DNA of 11,065 nucleotides from Chloroflexota bacterium (GTDB lineage Bacteria; Chloroflexota; UBA6077; CF-72). The stretch covers positions 1 to 11,065 of the forward strand of contig JAFAWJ010000085.1 in the NCBI GenBank assembly GCA_019242065.1, in the 5' to 3' direction. Of this stretch, positions 1 to 6,264 are shown piece by piece (position 1 is the first letter of the stretch; each line of letters opens with the position of its first letter). Both the position numbers and the translations under genes were made by a program. The notes below the pieces were generated by a model, which did no database searches, was not told the DNA's origin, and saw nothing but the letters and a program-made list of their open reading frames with translations.

Positions 1-360
1 GAGTCTTCGTCGGCCGTCAGCGAGTGCAACCTCAAGTCGGCCACGTCGCGAGGACTGACATCTCGTCGAGTGTCGAGGCAAACACCTGATGTGTTTTGAC
101 TCGTCCGACAGGACCCAAGCTGTCATGTGTCAAGGCACACAACTTACGGTGTGTAGCTCTCGGCAAGATCAAAGCTGTCAAGCCTCAAACAGACAACCTG
201 AGATTTGGACTCGTCCTACAGGATCTTGGCTGTCGCACGTCGAAACAAAACCTCGTGTGTGTTCACTCCTCCGACAGGACCCAAGCTGTCATGTGTCGAG
301 GCACACAACTCAGTGTGTTTTAGCTCGCGCGACAAGATCGAAGCTGCCAACCCTCAACTG
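1..360. repeat. Degenerate ~56-bp tandem repeat with ~167-bp higher-order period
   Basis: Non-coding stretch made of imperfect tandem units starting near 43, 100, 156, 210, 266 and 323, with part of another at 1-42. Unit length is 54-57 bp. Units three apart resemble each other most: 100-142 and 266-308 differ at only a couple of positions, 156 resembles 323, and 43 resembles 210, giving a higher-order period of 166-167 bp. The best units carry short dyads: GACAG...CTGTC (109-126; 273-290), GTGT...ACAC and ACACA...TGTGT. The repeat is visibly lower in GC than the flanking genes. It abuts and slightly overlaps the stop codon of the MFS gene, so it is its 3' flank. Function unknown; it could be transcribed from the MFS operon as a series of small hairpins. 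Open frames across it are by-products of the repeat. Confidence 0.8.
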
Positions 361-1649
361 TGAGCGACAGCCCCCGAACGCTCGTTGGCGTCGATCGGCG
401 CCGTCACCTCGCCCCGCTCCGCCTCCGTCCGCAACGCAATCACCGCCCCCACCAGCACGCCGCCCGCCAGCGCATAAAACGCCAGCGCATACGTGCCGAG
501 TGCCGCCGCCAGCAGCGCCCCGCCCGCTGGCGCCAGCGCAATCGCCAATGTCGCCGGTGCGCTGAAGACACCATTAATAGTAGGAAAGCGGTGCGTCCCC
601 CACCGGTCGCTCACCGACGTCGCCTGCAGCAGTGTGTAATTGCCGCGGATCGCACCTGCCAGAATTGCCGCCAACAACAGAGCGGTCGGCACCTGCGACA
701 CCAGAGCCAGCAACGCCACGCTGCCCGCACCGGCCGCCAGCACCAGCGCAGTGCGCGTCGCCGGCCGCGTGTGCCGCGTCAGCCACGGATAGCCCAGGCG
801 ACCCATCACCTGGCCAACCCCCGCCAGCCCAAGGGCGACGGCCGCAAAGCGATTGTCCGCACCCTGATTGGTCAACAGCGGCACCAGGTTGATGTTGGCC
901 GCGTACATCCCGAAGGCGCCCAGCACCATGGCAACCATCAGCAGCGTGAACGAGCGCTGACGCAAGACGAGCCGCACGTGACGGTCGCCAGTGACGCGCA
1001 CGCCAGCGTGGTCAACCTGCCAGGCCGGCGTCAACCACATCGCATGCAGCGGGATCGTCACCGCGCCGAGAACGACGGCCAGCACCCGGTAGGCAAGCCG
1101 CCAGTCCAGCTCGTCGACGAGCAACGCGGTGAGCGGAGCGAAGACGGTGCTCGACAGCCCCGCCACCAGCGACAGGGTGGTCAAGGCGGCGACTCGTTCG
1201 GAGCCGTACCAGCGCGTGAGCGCGGCAAAGGCCGGCGGATACAGCAGCGCCGACTGCGCCAGTCCCACCAGGCTCCACGCCAGGAAAAACAACGGGACAC
1301 TCGGCGCTGCGGCGACAGCCAGCGTCGCCCCGACGCCGATGACCGAGCCCGCGGTCATGATTGCGCGCGGGCCGTACCGATCGAGCAGGCGTCCAACGGG
1401 CACCCCGGCCAGCGCCGAAACCACCAGACCTGTAGAAAACGCCGCCGTCGCGACTTCCGGTGACCATCCGGTGTCGGTCGTCAGTCGCGACAACATAACC
1501 GGAAATGCGTAGTACAGCACCCCCCAACTGGTGATCTCGGTAATGCACAGGGCGATCAAAGCTCGCCGCAGCGCCGGCGAGCGACCGGCGAACCAGGCCA
1601 GCCGCGGCGGCGCGGCGACGGACTCAGCGCCTGGAGTCGGATTGGGCAT
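354..1649 (-). CDS. MFS transporter, probable efflux permease
   Basis: Major facilitator superfamily permease of 431 residues, inner-membrane, with about 12 hydrophobic segments. Segments run from about residue 28 to 405, with a hydrophilic break around 210-230 that separates the two six-helix halves. The loop 2-3 signature is present as GRLLDRYGPRA (86-96), and a weaker counterpart MGRLGYPWLTRHTRP lies at 282-296. The start at 1649 was chosen because the longer frame runs back into the acetyltransferase gene in another frame; the chosen ATG overlaps that gene's end by 26 nt, which suggests translational coupling and an operon. No good Shine-Dalgarno sequence precedes it. The substrate cannot be read from sequence. 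Pairing with an acetyltransferase and a divergent XRE-cupin regulator suggests export of a small toxic or amino-acid-like compound (inference). Confidence 0.88.
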   Translation of the reverse strand: MPNPTPGAESVAAPPRLAWFAGRSPALRRALIALCITEITSWGVLYYAFPVMLSRLTTDTGWSPEVATAAFSTGLVVSALAGVPVGRLLDRYGPRAIMTAGSVIGVGATLAVAAAPSVPLFFLAWSLVGLAQSALLYPPAFAALTRWYGSERVAALTTLSLVAGLSSTVFAPLTALLVDELDWRLAYRVLAVVLGAVTIPLHAMWLTPAWQVDHAGVRVTGDRHVRLVLRQRSFTLLMVAMVLGAFGMYAANINLVPLLTNQGADNRFAAVALGLAGVGQVMGRLGYPWLTRHTRPATRTALVLAAGAGSVALLALVSQVPTALLLAAILAGAIRGNYTLLQATSVSDRWGTHRFPTINGVFSAPATLAIALAPAGGALLAAALGTYALAFYALAGGVLVGAVIALRTEAERGEVTAPIDANERSGAVAHS

Positions 1650-2175
1650 CGTGGTCAGGCGGACCGAGCGGACGCTGCAGCAGGAGCGTGTCAACCCATC
1701 GGCCGTGCTTGTAGCCGACGCGCTGCAGCCGTCCGACGTCGGCAAACCCGCAGCGTCGATGCAGCAGGGCCGACGTCGAGGTCGGGTCACCCGTGTCGGC
1801 GATGACCGCGATCATCTGGCGTGCGTCGCCCTGGGCGCACTCGATCAGCAGGGCGTCGAGCAAACGTCTGCCGAGGCCCTTCCCTGTATACGCTGGCTCC
1901 AGATAGATGGAGTCCTCCACCGAGTAGCGGTACGCGGGCTTGGGCCGCCACGGGCCGGCGTAGGCGTAGCCGACGACGCGGCCGTCGACGTCGGCCGCCA
2001 GGAACGGCAACTGGCGTGCGCGCAGGTCCTCGAGCTTCTCGCGCCACTGGTCGAGGGTCGGAGGCATCTCGTCGAAGGTGATGACGGTGGTCATGACATA
2101 GTGGGCGTAGATCGAGGAGATGGCCACGAGATCACCGTCGGCGACGGGGCGCAGGTGCACATCGAGCAGGACCAT
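1624..2175 (-). CDS. GNAT N-acetyltransferase, phosphinothricin/methionine-sulfone type
   Basis: Cytoplasmic acetyl-CoA-dependent N-acetyltransferase of 183 residues, the usual size for the Pat/Bar/MnaT (YwnH) group that acetylates the amino group of phosphinothricin or methionine sulfone and sulfoximine. Group features are visible in order: YAHYVMTTVITFDEMPPT (23-40), AYRYSVEDSIYLEP (81-94), the acetyl-CoA pyrophosphate loop YTGKGLGRRLLDALL (96-110), and HGRWVDTLLLQRPL near the C terminus (147-160). The start at 2175 was chosen because residues upstream in the open frame look unlike the family and would run antisense into the regulator gene; GGAAG lies about 11 nt before it. It is the first gene of a unit with the MFS transporter, overlapping it by 26 nt. 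The true substrate may differ from phosphinothricin. Confidence 0.88.
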   Translation of the reverse strand: MVLLDVHLRPVADGDLVAISSIYAHYVMTTVITFDEMPPTLDQWREKLEDLRARQLPFLAADVDGRVVGYAYAGPWRPKPAYRYSVEDSIYLEPAYTGKGLGRRLLDALLIECAQGDARQMIAVIADTGDPTSTSALLHRRCGFADVGRLQRVGYKHGRWVDTLLLQRPLGPPDHDAQSDSRR

Positions 2176-2233
2176 GGCTTTCGACGCTTCCTCTATAGAG
2201 AAATCAGCCTGTATTATAAGGGAACCAAGCGAC
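2176..2233. promoter_or_regulatory. Divergent promoter region with palindromic operator candidate
   Basis: This 58-bp gap separates the starts of the acetyltransferase and the XRE-cupin regulator. It contains CTCTATAGAG (2191-2200), a perfect 10-bp palindrome that extends to 16 bp (2188-2203) with one mismatched pair, as TTnCTCTATAGAGnAA. Ten bases further on, the minus strand reads TATAAT (2218 to 2213), a perfect -10 hexamer for the acetyltransferase operon, and the plus strand reads TATTAT (2212-2217). No convincing -35 was found for either. AAGGGA (2218-2223) is the ribosome site for the regulator. The palindrome would lie near the transcription start of the minus-strand operon and is the natural operator for the adjacent regulator (inference). 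Confidence 0.6.
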
Positions 2234-2821
2234 ATGGCAGCCTCGCTCGATCTGGTCGATCTTGGCCGACGCGTCCAGGCCGTCCGCCTCGAGCGCGGAC
2301 TCACCCTGCAGCGTCTGGCCGAGCTGGCCGCGGTCAGCGTCAGCATGCTGTCCGCGGTCGAACGCGGACAGAAGGCTCCGACGGTGATCGTGCTGGATCG
2401 CATCGCCCACGGTCTCGGCGTAGCGCTCGCGGACCTCGTTGCCACGCCGACTGACACCCGCGTCATCCTGCGCCGCGCCGCCGATCAGGACCTCGTCGAC
2501 GAACCCGGCGGTTGGCGTCGCGTCATTCTCACACCCGTAGTGGCCGGCGTGAATTTCGAGTGGATCCGCTCGACGCTGCCGCCCGGCTGTGATCCCGGCA
2601 ATTACCCCGCCTACGCCCCCGGCTCGCATGAGTTCCTCTACGTGGAATCCGGCTGCGTGCGACTGACCCTGGGTGACCAGCAATCCTTCGATTTGCATCC
2701 CGGCGATTCGCTGTACTTTGCCGCGGACGTCACCCACCGCTACACCAATCCGGCCCCCACGCCGTGCACCTACTACGTAGCCGCGCTGATCATGCGTTCG
2801 CGCAGTCGGCACGCCAGCTAA
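2234..2821 (+). CDS. XRE-family regulator with C-terminal cupin domain
   Basis: Cytoplasmic transcription factor of 195 residues. Residues about 8-65 form a helix-turn-helix of the XRE/Cro type (GRRVQAVRLERGLTLQRLAE, then SVSMLSAVERGQKAPT). Residues about 105-185 form a cupin barrel, with GSHEFLYVESGCVRLTLGD and HPGDSLYFAADVTHRYTN as its two strand pairs and H132, E133 and H168 as likely ligand or metal contacts. This is the standard architecture of regulators that sense a small molecule through the cupin and repress or activate a neighbouring operon. The start at 2234 is chosen over an earlier ATG because it begins the domain cleanly and has AAGGGA about 10 nt upstream; the earlier start would overlap the divergent gene. 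It probably controls the acetyltransferase-MFS operon and itself through the intervening palindrome. Confidence 0.9.
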   Translation: MAASLDLVDLGRRVQAVRLERGLTLQRLAELAAVSVSMLSAVERGQKAPTVIVLDRIAHGLGVALADLVATPTDTRVILRRAADQDLVDEPGGWRRVILTPVVAGVNFEWIRSTLPPGCDPGNYPAYAPGSHEFLYVESGCVRLTLGDQQSFDLHPGDSLYFAADVTHRYTNPAPTPCTYYVAALIMRSRSRHAS

Positions 2822-2831
2822 TGGCCTCATT

Positions 2832-2931
2832 TCACACGAATTTCGCGATTGTGACGTCCGCATGACGCTTTTTGGGCCCGTGTGACGCTTTTTGCGGGCC
2901 GCCGTGACGGTTCGTGTGACGCTTCGCGATT
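2832..2931. repeat. Inverted and direct 9-bp repeats flanking the TGACG array
   Basis: TCACACGAA (2832-2840) and TTCGTGTGA (2911-2919) are a perfect 9-bp inverted pair, and each is followed closely by the same direct 9-mer TTCGCGATT (2842-2850 and 2923-2931). A 12-bp direct repeat, TGACGCTTTTTG, occurs at 2863 and 2883. Between them GGCCCG (2875-2880) pairs with CGGGCC (2895-2900), but its T-run lies in the loop, so it is not a normal terminator. All of this lies between the stop of the regulator gene and the start of the next gene. Confidence 0.6.
2852..2924 (+). promoter_or_regulatory. Array of five TGACG boxes, possible operator cluster
   Basis: TGACG begins at 2852, 2863, 2883, 2905 and 2917 on the plus strand. 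Three copies extend to TGACGCTT and one to TGACGGTT. Start-to-start distances are 11, 20, 22 and 12, close to one or two helical turns, so the boxes would lie on roughly the same face of the DNA. The array sits 75-150 bp upstream of the acyl-CoA-dehydrogenase-like gene. No clear -35/-10 pair was found here. A cooperative DNA-binding protein or a decayed iteron cluster could explain it; both are inference. Confidence 0.4.
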
Positions 2932-2999
2932 ACGCTCAGACGCAATGAAGGCGAGCGCGGGCGGCGGCGTGCCGGCGAAAGGCGAAGGCGGAGGTAGCG

Positions 3000-4097
3000 A
3001 TGGCGATGGCGGTGTCGATGGCACCTGATCCGGCAGCGCAGTCGACCGCCGCGGAGGTTGCCGCGTATTTTGGCCAGCACGCGCCCGCCGTCGATCGCGG
3101 CGAACGCGACGTCCGGGCTGGGTTGCGCTGGCTCGCCGAGCGCCGTCTCCTCGACCCCGGCCTCCACGCGGACGACCCCGACCAGCTCGTCCCCATCGGG
3201 ACGCTGATCGCTCAGATCGCCGAGCAGTGCCTCAGCTCCGCGTTCGCGCTGTGGTGCCATCGCATGGTCATGGAGTACGCGACCATCGCCGTCAACCCGT
3301 TTTTGCGCGAAGCACTCCTGGAGTCCCTGCGTGCGGTGGACGTCCTGGGCTCCACCGCCCTGGGCGGCGCCATGGCCCATGTCGTGCTGGGTGTTCCGCT
3401 CACCGTTCAATTCGAAACGACAGGCGACGACACGCTGGTGCTCGACGGCCGCATCGCCTGGGCCTCCAACCTGCTGACGTCGCCCGGCGCGGGTATCACC
3501 GTGACCGGCGCGACGGACCACCGCGGACGGCGGATCGTCGTCGCCATCCCGCTGGATACACCCGGGCTGCGCGTTGAGAGCTACCCGCCGCTGCTGGCCA
3601 TGCAGTCGACGCGCAGCGCATCCTTGACGCTCGACGCCGTCCGCCTCGAGACGCGCTGGATCGTGGCCGACGAGCTGAGCGACTGCCTGGCGCGCATGCG
3701 GCCGCGCTTTCTGGCGCTGCAGAGTAGCTTCTGTCTGGGGCTGAGCCGCGCCGCGCTGCGCGGTGCGCACTCGGAGCTCGCGAACGCGCGGGGGGTGTTC
3801 GACGACGACGCGGCCGCCCTGGAGCGCCAGTTGGTGGAGCTCGAAGGGCGCCTCGCCAGGCAGCTTCGGCAGCCCAGCACCGTGCAGCTGCCCATGCGCG
3901 AGTTCGTGCAGACCCGTCTGGATCTGGTGGTGCTGGCTCAGGCCGCCACCCGTCTCGAACTCACGCTGCACGGGGGACGCGCGTATCGCCTCGACGACGC
4001 CGTGGGGCGCCGCTTCCGCGAGGCGGCCTTCCTGCCGATCCAGGCGCCAACCGAGTCGCAGCTGCGCTGGGAGCTCCGGCAGCCGGGCCATCCATAA
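3000..4097 (+). CDS. Acyl-CoA dehydrogenase-fold flavoprotein
   Basis: Predicted cytoplasmic FAD/FMN enzyme of 365 residues with the acyl-CoA dehydrogenase fold: helical N domain (about 15-120), beta domain (about 120-220, with GSTALGGAMAHVV, then LDGRIAWASNL and IVVAIPLDTPGLRV) and helical C domain ending in GGRAYRLDDAVGRRFREAAF. The C-terminal signature is the clearest family mark. The usual TEP-x-AGSD flavin segment of true acyl-CoA dehydrogenases is not visible, so it belongs rather with the divergent flavin-dependent members (DszC/SfnB/HsaA-like), and its substrate is unknown. GGAGG at 2990-2994 lies 5 nt before the ATG at 3000; ATGs at 3006 and 3018 are also possible. It ends 108 nt before a redox-type small protein, which has its own promoter. 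Confidence 0.75.
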   Translation: MAMAVSMAPDPAAQSTAAEVAAYFGQHAPAVDRGERDVRAGLRWLAERRLLDPGLHADDPDQLVPIGTLIAQIAEQCLSSAFALWCHRMVMEYATIAVNPFLREALLESLRAVDVLGSTALGGAMAHVVLGVPLTVQFETTGDDTLVLDGRIAWASNLLTSPGAGITVTGATDHRGRRIVVAIPLDTPGLRVESYPPLLAMQSTRSASLTLDAVRLETRWIVADELSDCLARMRPRFLALQSSFCLGLSRAALRGAHSELANARGVFDDDAAALERQLVELEGRLARQLRQPSTVQLPMREFVQTRLDLVVLAQAATRLELTLHGGRAYRLDDAVGRRFREAAFLPIQAPTESQLRWELRQPGHP

Positions 4098-4103
4098 TTG
4101 ACC

Positions 4104-4132
4104 TTGCCAGTAGACTATGTCGGAAATATACT
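4104..4132 (+). promoter_or_regulatory. Sigma-70-type promoter for the SelT/W/H-like gene
   Basis: TTGCCA (4104-4109), a 17-nt spacer and TATACT (4127-4132) make a near-consensus housekeeping promoter, immediately after the stop codon of the upstream gene. Transcription would start near 4139, giving a leader of about 67 nt that ends in a good ribosome site, AAGGAG (4193-4198), 7 nt before the ATG at 4206. The leader shows no recognised riboswitch. Confidence 0.65.
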
Positions 4133-4205
4133 GCCAAGTGCGCGCGTGTCTCGTCGACTGAAAGATATGCAGCCTGCGTCTCGAAACACTTGAAGGAGTT
4201 ACCCG

Positions 4206-4535
4206 ATGGCTGAAGGTAAGGTTCAACTCGAAATCCAGTACTGCGTTCCGTGCGGTTTCTTCTGGCAGGCGGTCGGTGTCGCCGAGCAGGTCGTCGCCGG
4301 CCGCAATCGCGAAATCGGCGTCACCCTCACGCCCGCCGGCCAGGGCCGCTTCACGGTCCTCCTCGATGGCGACGTCGTGTACGACCGCACCTCGCCTCCC
4401 GACGGCGAAGTCAAGGATCCCGTCGGCGATGTCCGCGGCTCCGTCTCGGTGGCCGAGTTGATCCGCACCAAGGTCCTCACCAGGTTGCAGACGCTCGAGG
4501 CACAACAGCCAATTGCCGTAGGCGCCGGTCACTGA
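4206..4535 (+). CDS. SelT/SelW/SelH (Rdx) family thioredoxin-fold protein, Cys form
   Basis: Small protein of 109 residues with the Rdx-family layout: a first beta strand ending in the redox motif YCVPC (12-16), a helix that follows it, and the strand segment GQGRFTVLLDGDVVYDR in the middle. Family members are thioredoxin-like and are thought to act in thiol redox chemistry. In animals the second position is often selenocysteine, whereas here both motif positions are ordinary TGC cysteine codons. The C-terminal third (after about 75) is helical and a little longer than the shortest family members. It has a strong ribosome site and its own promoter. The neighbouring flavoprotein could be a redox partner, but only gene order supports that. 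Confidence 0.82.
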   Translation: MAEGKVQLEIQYCVPCGFFWQAVGVAEQVVAGRNREIGVTLTPAGQGRFTVLLDGDVVYDRTSPPDGEVKDPVGDVRGSVSVAELIRTKVLTRLQTLEAQQPIAVGAGH

Positions 4536-4547
4536 GCCTGCCTGCAA

Positions 4548-4586
4548 GACCTTTCCTGACGCGGCACGCTCCGCACAGGAAAGGTC
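4548..4586 (+). terminator. Strong stem-loop after the Rdx gene; terminator or mRNA element
   Basis: GACCTTTCCTG (4548-4558) pairs perfectly with CAGGAAAGGTC (4576-4586). Inside its loop GCGG (4561-4564) pairs with CCGC (4571-4574), giving an 11-bp stem, a small internal loop and a 4-bp apical stem. It begins 13 nt after the stop codon. No run of T follows, so it is not a classical intrinsic terminator; it may end transcription in another way, protect the 3' end of the upstream mRNA, or influence the carbonic anhydrase gene 28 nt further on. Confidence 0.55.
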
Positions 4587-4599
4587 CAGCTCCGGCGGA

Positions 4600-4605
4600 T
4601 ACAGT
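4600..4605 (+). promoter_or_regulatory. -10 box for leaderless start of the carbonic anhydrase gene
   Basis: TACAGT lies 8 nt before the ATG at 4614, and no Shine-Dalgarno sequence is present in that interval. This matches the TAnnnT-to-start spacing seen in leaderless transcripts of high-GC bacteria. No -35 box is apparent because the upstream stem-loop fills that position. Confidence 0.4.
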
Positions 4606-4613
4606 GCTCGTGT

Positions 4614-5117
4614 ATGACTGCCACTGACAAATTTCTCGAAGCCAATCGAGCCTACTCCACCGCGTTTGCCGGGGGCGGATTGCCGATGCCGCCGGCGCTC
4701 CATGTCGCGGTGGTCGCCTGCATGGACGCCCGCCTCAATCCGTACGGCATGCTGGGTCTGACCGAAGGTGACGCGCACGTTATCCGCAACGCTGGCGGTG
4801 TGGTGACGGACGACGTCATCCGCTCGATTGTCATCTCGCAACGCTTGCTCGGTACGCGCGAGATCGTCCTGGTGCACCACACGGACTGCGGCATGTTGAC
4901 GTTCACCGACGATGCGGTGAAAGCGCAGATCGAGTCCGATACGGGCCTGCGCCCCAGCTTCGCGCTGGAGGCATTCCCCGACCTGGACGCCGACGTCCGC
5001 CAGTCCATCGCCCGCCTGCGTGTCAGTCCGTTTATTCCGCACAAGGACGCGATTCGCGGCTTCGTCTACCAGGTCGAAACTGGCCAACTGCGGGAGGTCA
5101 CCGCCCCAGGCGCCTGA
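4614..5117 (+). CDS. Beta-class carbonic anhydrase (Rv1284-like)
   Basis: Zinc enzyme interconverting CO2 and bicarbonate, cytoplasmic, 167 residues, which is the compact size of the mycobacterial Rv1284 type. The zinc ligands are visible as C36 in ACMDAR and H89 with C92 in HHTDCG; D38 and R40 form the conserved Asp-Arg dyad. The segment VIRNAGGVVTDDVIRS (56-71) is typical of the class. The ATG at 4614 gives a family-like N terminus (MTATDKFLEANRAY) and sits 8 nt after a possible -10 box, with no ribosome site. It is followed after 66 nt by an LLM oxidoreductase on the same strand; no functional link is evident. Confidence 0.93.
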   Translation: MTATDKFLEANRAYSTAFAGGGLPMPPALHVAVVACMDARLNPYGMLGLTEGDAHVIRNAGGVVTDDVIRSIVISQRLLGTREIVLVHHTDCGMLTFTDDAVKAQIESDTGLRPSFALEAFPDLDADVRQSIARLRVSPFIPHKDAIRGFVYQVETGQLREVTAPGA

Positions 5118-5169
5118 GGCCCCGTCTCTCTGTCGACACCGGCAGGAGTGAGCTGAAGGGTGGCTGCGC

Positions 5170-5175
5170 TATCGT
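5170..5175 (+). promoter_or_regulatory. -10 box for leaderless start of the LLM oxidoreductase gene
   Basis: TATCGT ends 8 nt before the ATG at 5184, the same spacing as for the carbonic anhydrase gene. A purine-rich stretch (5141-5163) lies too far upstream to serve as ribosome site. No -35 box was found. Confidence 0.38.
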
Positions 5176-5183
5176 GGTGGCGT

Positions 5184-6044
5184 ATGCAATTCGGAGCGGT
5201 CCTTTCGCAGAGCGATCTCGGTCCCGAGGTCAGCCTCATCCGTGACTTCGCGCAGGCCACCCAGGATCTCGGCTATGACTTCCTCGTCGCGCCGGACCAC
5301 GTCGTCGGCGCCGAGCCCAGCGCGCACCCCGAACTGCCGCGCGTGTTTTCGATCGACATCACCATGCGCGAGCCGCTGAGCATGTTCGCCTTTCTGGCGG
5401 CCGCCGCGCCACGGTTGGGCTTCCTGTCGAGCGTCGTCATCCTCCCCCAGCGCCAGGCGACACTGGTCGCCAAACAGGCCGCCGATGTCGATCAATTCTG
5501 TAACGGCCGCCTGCGCCTGGGCGTGGGCATCGGTTGGAATCCGATCGAGTTCGAGGCGCTCGGTATGCGCTTTGAGAACCGTGCTCGCCGATTCGAGGAG
5601 CAGATCGAGGTCATGCGCAAGCTGTGGACCGAGCGTGCGGTGACGTTCGAAGGCCGCTACCACACGCTGGTCGCGGCGGGCCTGAACCCACGGCCGGTGC
5701 AGCAACCCGTCCCGATCTGGATTGGCGCCGCGTCGGATGCTGCCGTCCGCCGCGCCACGCGCATCGCCGAAGGCTACCTGCCGCTGCGTCCGCTGGAAGG
5801 TGGCTGGCAGGCGACAATGGACAGGGTCTGGGGCTGGCTGGACGAGGCTGGTCGCACCCGCGACTCGTTTGGCATCGAGGGCAGATTGGAGGCCGGCGCC
5901 GGTACTCCCGACGACTGGCGCCAGACCGTGGAGCTGTGGCGCGGATTCGGCGCTTCGCACCTGTCCGTGGGTGTCGGCGGCCTGCACGGTGCCGATGCGC
6001 AGATCCAGCGGCTGCGCGAGGTCCGCCAGGTGCTCGAGCCGTAA
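5184..6044 (+). CDS. LLM-class F420-dependent oxidoreductase (TIGR03619-like)
   Basis: Luciferase-like monooxygenase fold (TIM barrel), 286 residues, the length of the F420-dependent subfamily. Family marks are QDLGYDFLVAPDHVVG (25-40), the barrel segment RLRLGVGIGWNPIEFEALG (111-129), the helix NRARRFEEQIEVMRKLW, and the late strand QPVPIWIGAASDAAVRRA. Such enzymes use reduced F420 or FMN to reduce or oxygenate small organic substrates in the cytosol; neither cofactor nor substrate can be fixed from sequence alone. The start at 5184 was chosen over an upstream ATG at 5160 because MQFGAVLSQSDLGP is the expected first strand. A weak -10 box lies 8 nt before it. It is convergent with the Gfo/Idh/MocA gene beyond a 220-bp gap holding a decayed gene. 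Confidence 0.88.
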   Translation: MQFGAVLSQSDLGPEVSLIRDFAQATQDLGYDFLVAPDHVVGAEPSAHPELPRVFSIDITMREPLSMFAFLAAAAPRLGFLSSVVILPQRQATLVAKQAADVDQFCNGRLRLGVGIGWNPIEFEALGMRFENRARRFEEQIEVMRKLWTERAVTFEGRYHTLVAAGLNPRPVQQPVPIWIGAASDAAVRRATRIAEGYLPLRPLEGGWQATMDRVWGWLDEAGRTRDSFGIEGRLEAGAGTPDDWRQTVELWRGFGASHLSVGVGGLHGADAQIQRLREVRQVLEP

Positions 6045-6066
6045 GTCGCCAGGCTCAGTCCTGCTG

Positions 6067-6200
6067 ATGCTGCAGGCCATCGGACAGACTCTGCCATTTG
6101 CCGTGGGCGTCTCCGTGAGCCCGGGCACCATCGCCGGCGTCGTCTTGATCCTGACCACGGACCGCGCGTATCAGCGGACCGGTCTTCATCGTGTACGGTC
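6067..6200 (+). pseudogene. Frameshifted remnant of a GAP/Sap-family membrane protein
   Basis: From an ATG at 6067 the sequence reads a hydrophobic start (MLQAIGQTLPFAVGVSVSP, then TIAGVVLILTTDRAYQ) that resembles the N terminus of GAP-family (sulfolipid-1-addressing protein) membrane proteins. The family then normally continues with an R-x-x-x-N-G-P-x-F signature. Here GPVF appears in the next frame, as if 2 nt of the Asn codon (around 6175) were lost. Beyond about 6200 no further similarity is seen, and the remaining 60 bp before the next gene shows nothing I recognise. The remnant has no ribosome site. The full protein is over 200 residues, so about four fifths are missing. Confidence 0.5.
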
Positions 6201-6264
6201 CCGACCAGGTCGACGTGGCCAAGTTTAGCCCACGCTATTACGAGACAGCGCGCTGCCGGACGTT

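Noticed and set aside
1..360. CRISPR array
   Set aside because: There is no alternation of invariant repeats with unique spacers; whole units diverge gradually and no cas gene is present.
89..565. Open frames across the left-edge repeat (for example from 89 and 96)
   Set aside because: They follow the repeat units in shifting frames, have no ribosome site or known family, and the longer one runs antisense into the MFS gene.
360..1463. A 367-codon plus-strand open frame antisense to the MFS gene
   Set aside because: It is Arg/His/Gln-rich with no recognisable fold, whereas the minus strand encodes a clear 12-helix transporter.
2875..2900. Intrinsic terminator for the XRE-cupin gene
   Set aside because: The stem GGCCCG/CGGGCC has its T-run inside the loop and no T-run after the 3' arm.
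2832..5087. A 751-codon minus-strand open frame
   Set aside because: It lies antisense to three well-supported plus-strand genes, has low-complexity composition and shows no domain; it is a by-product of high GC.
5169..6158. A 329-codon minus-strand open frame antisense to the LLM gene
   Set aside because: The plus strand has an unmistakable LLM protein; the antisense frame lacks family features.
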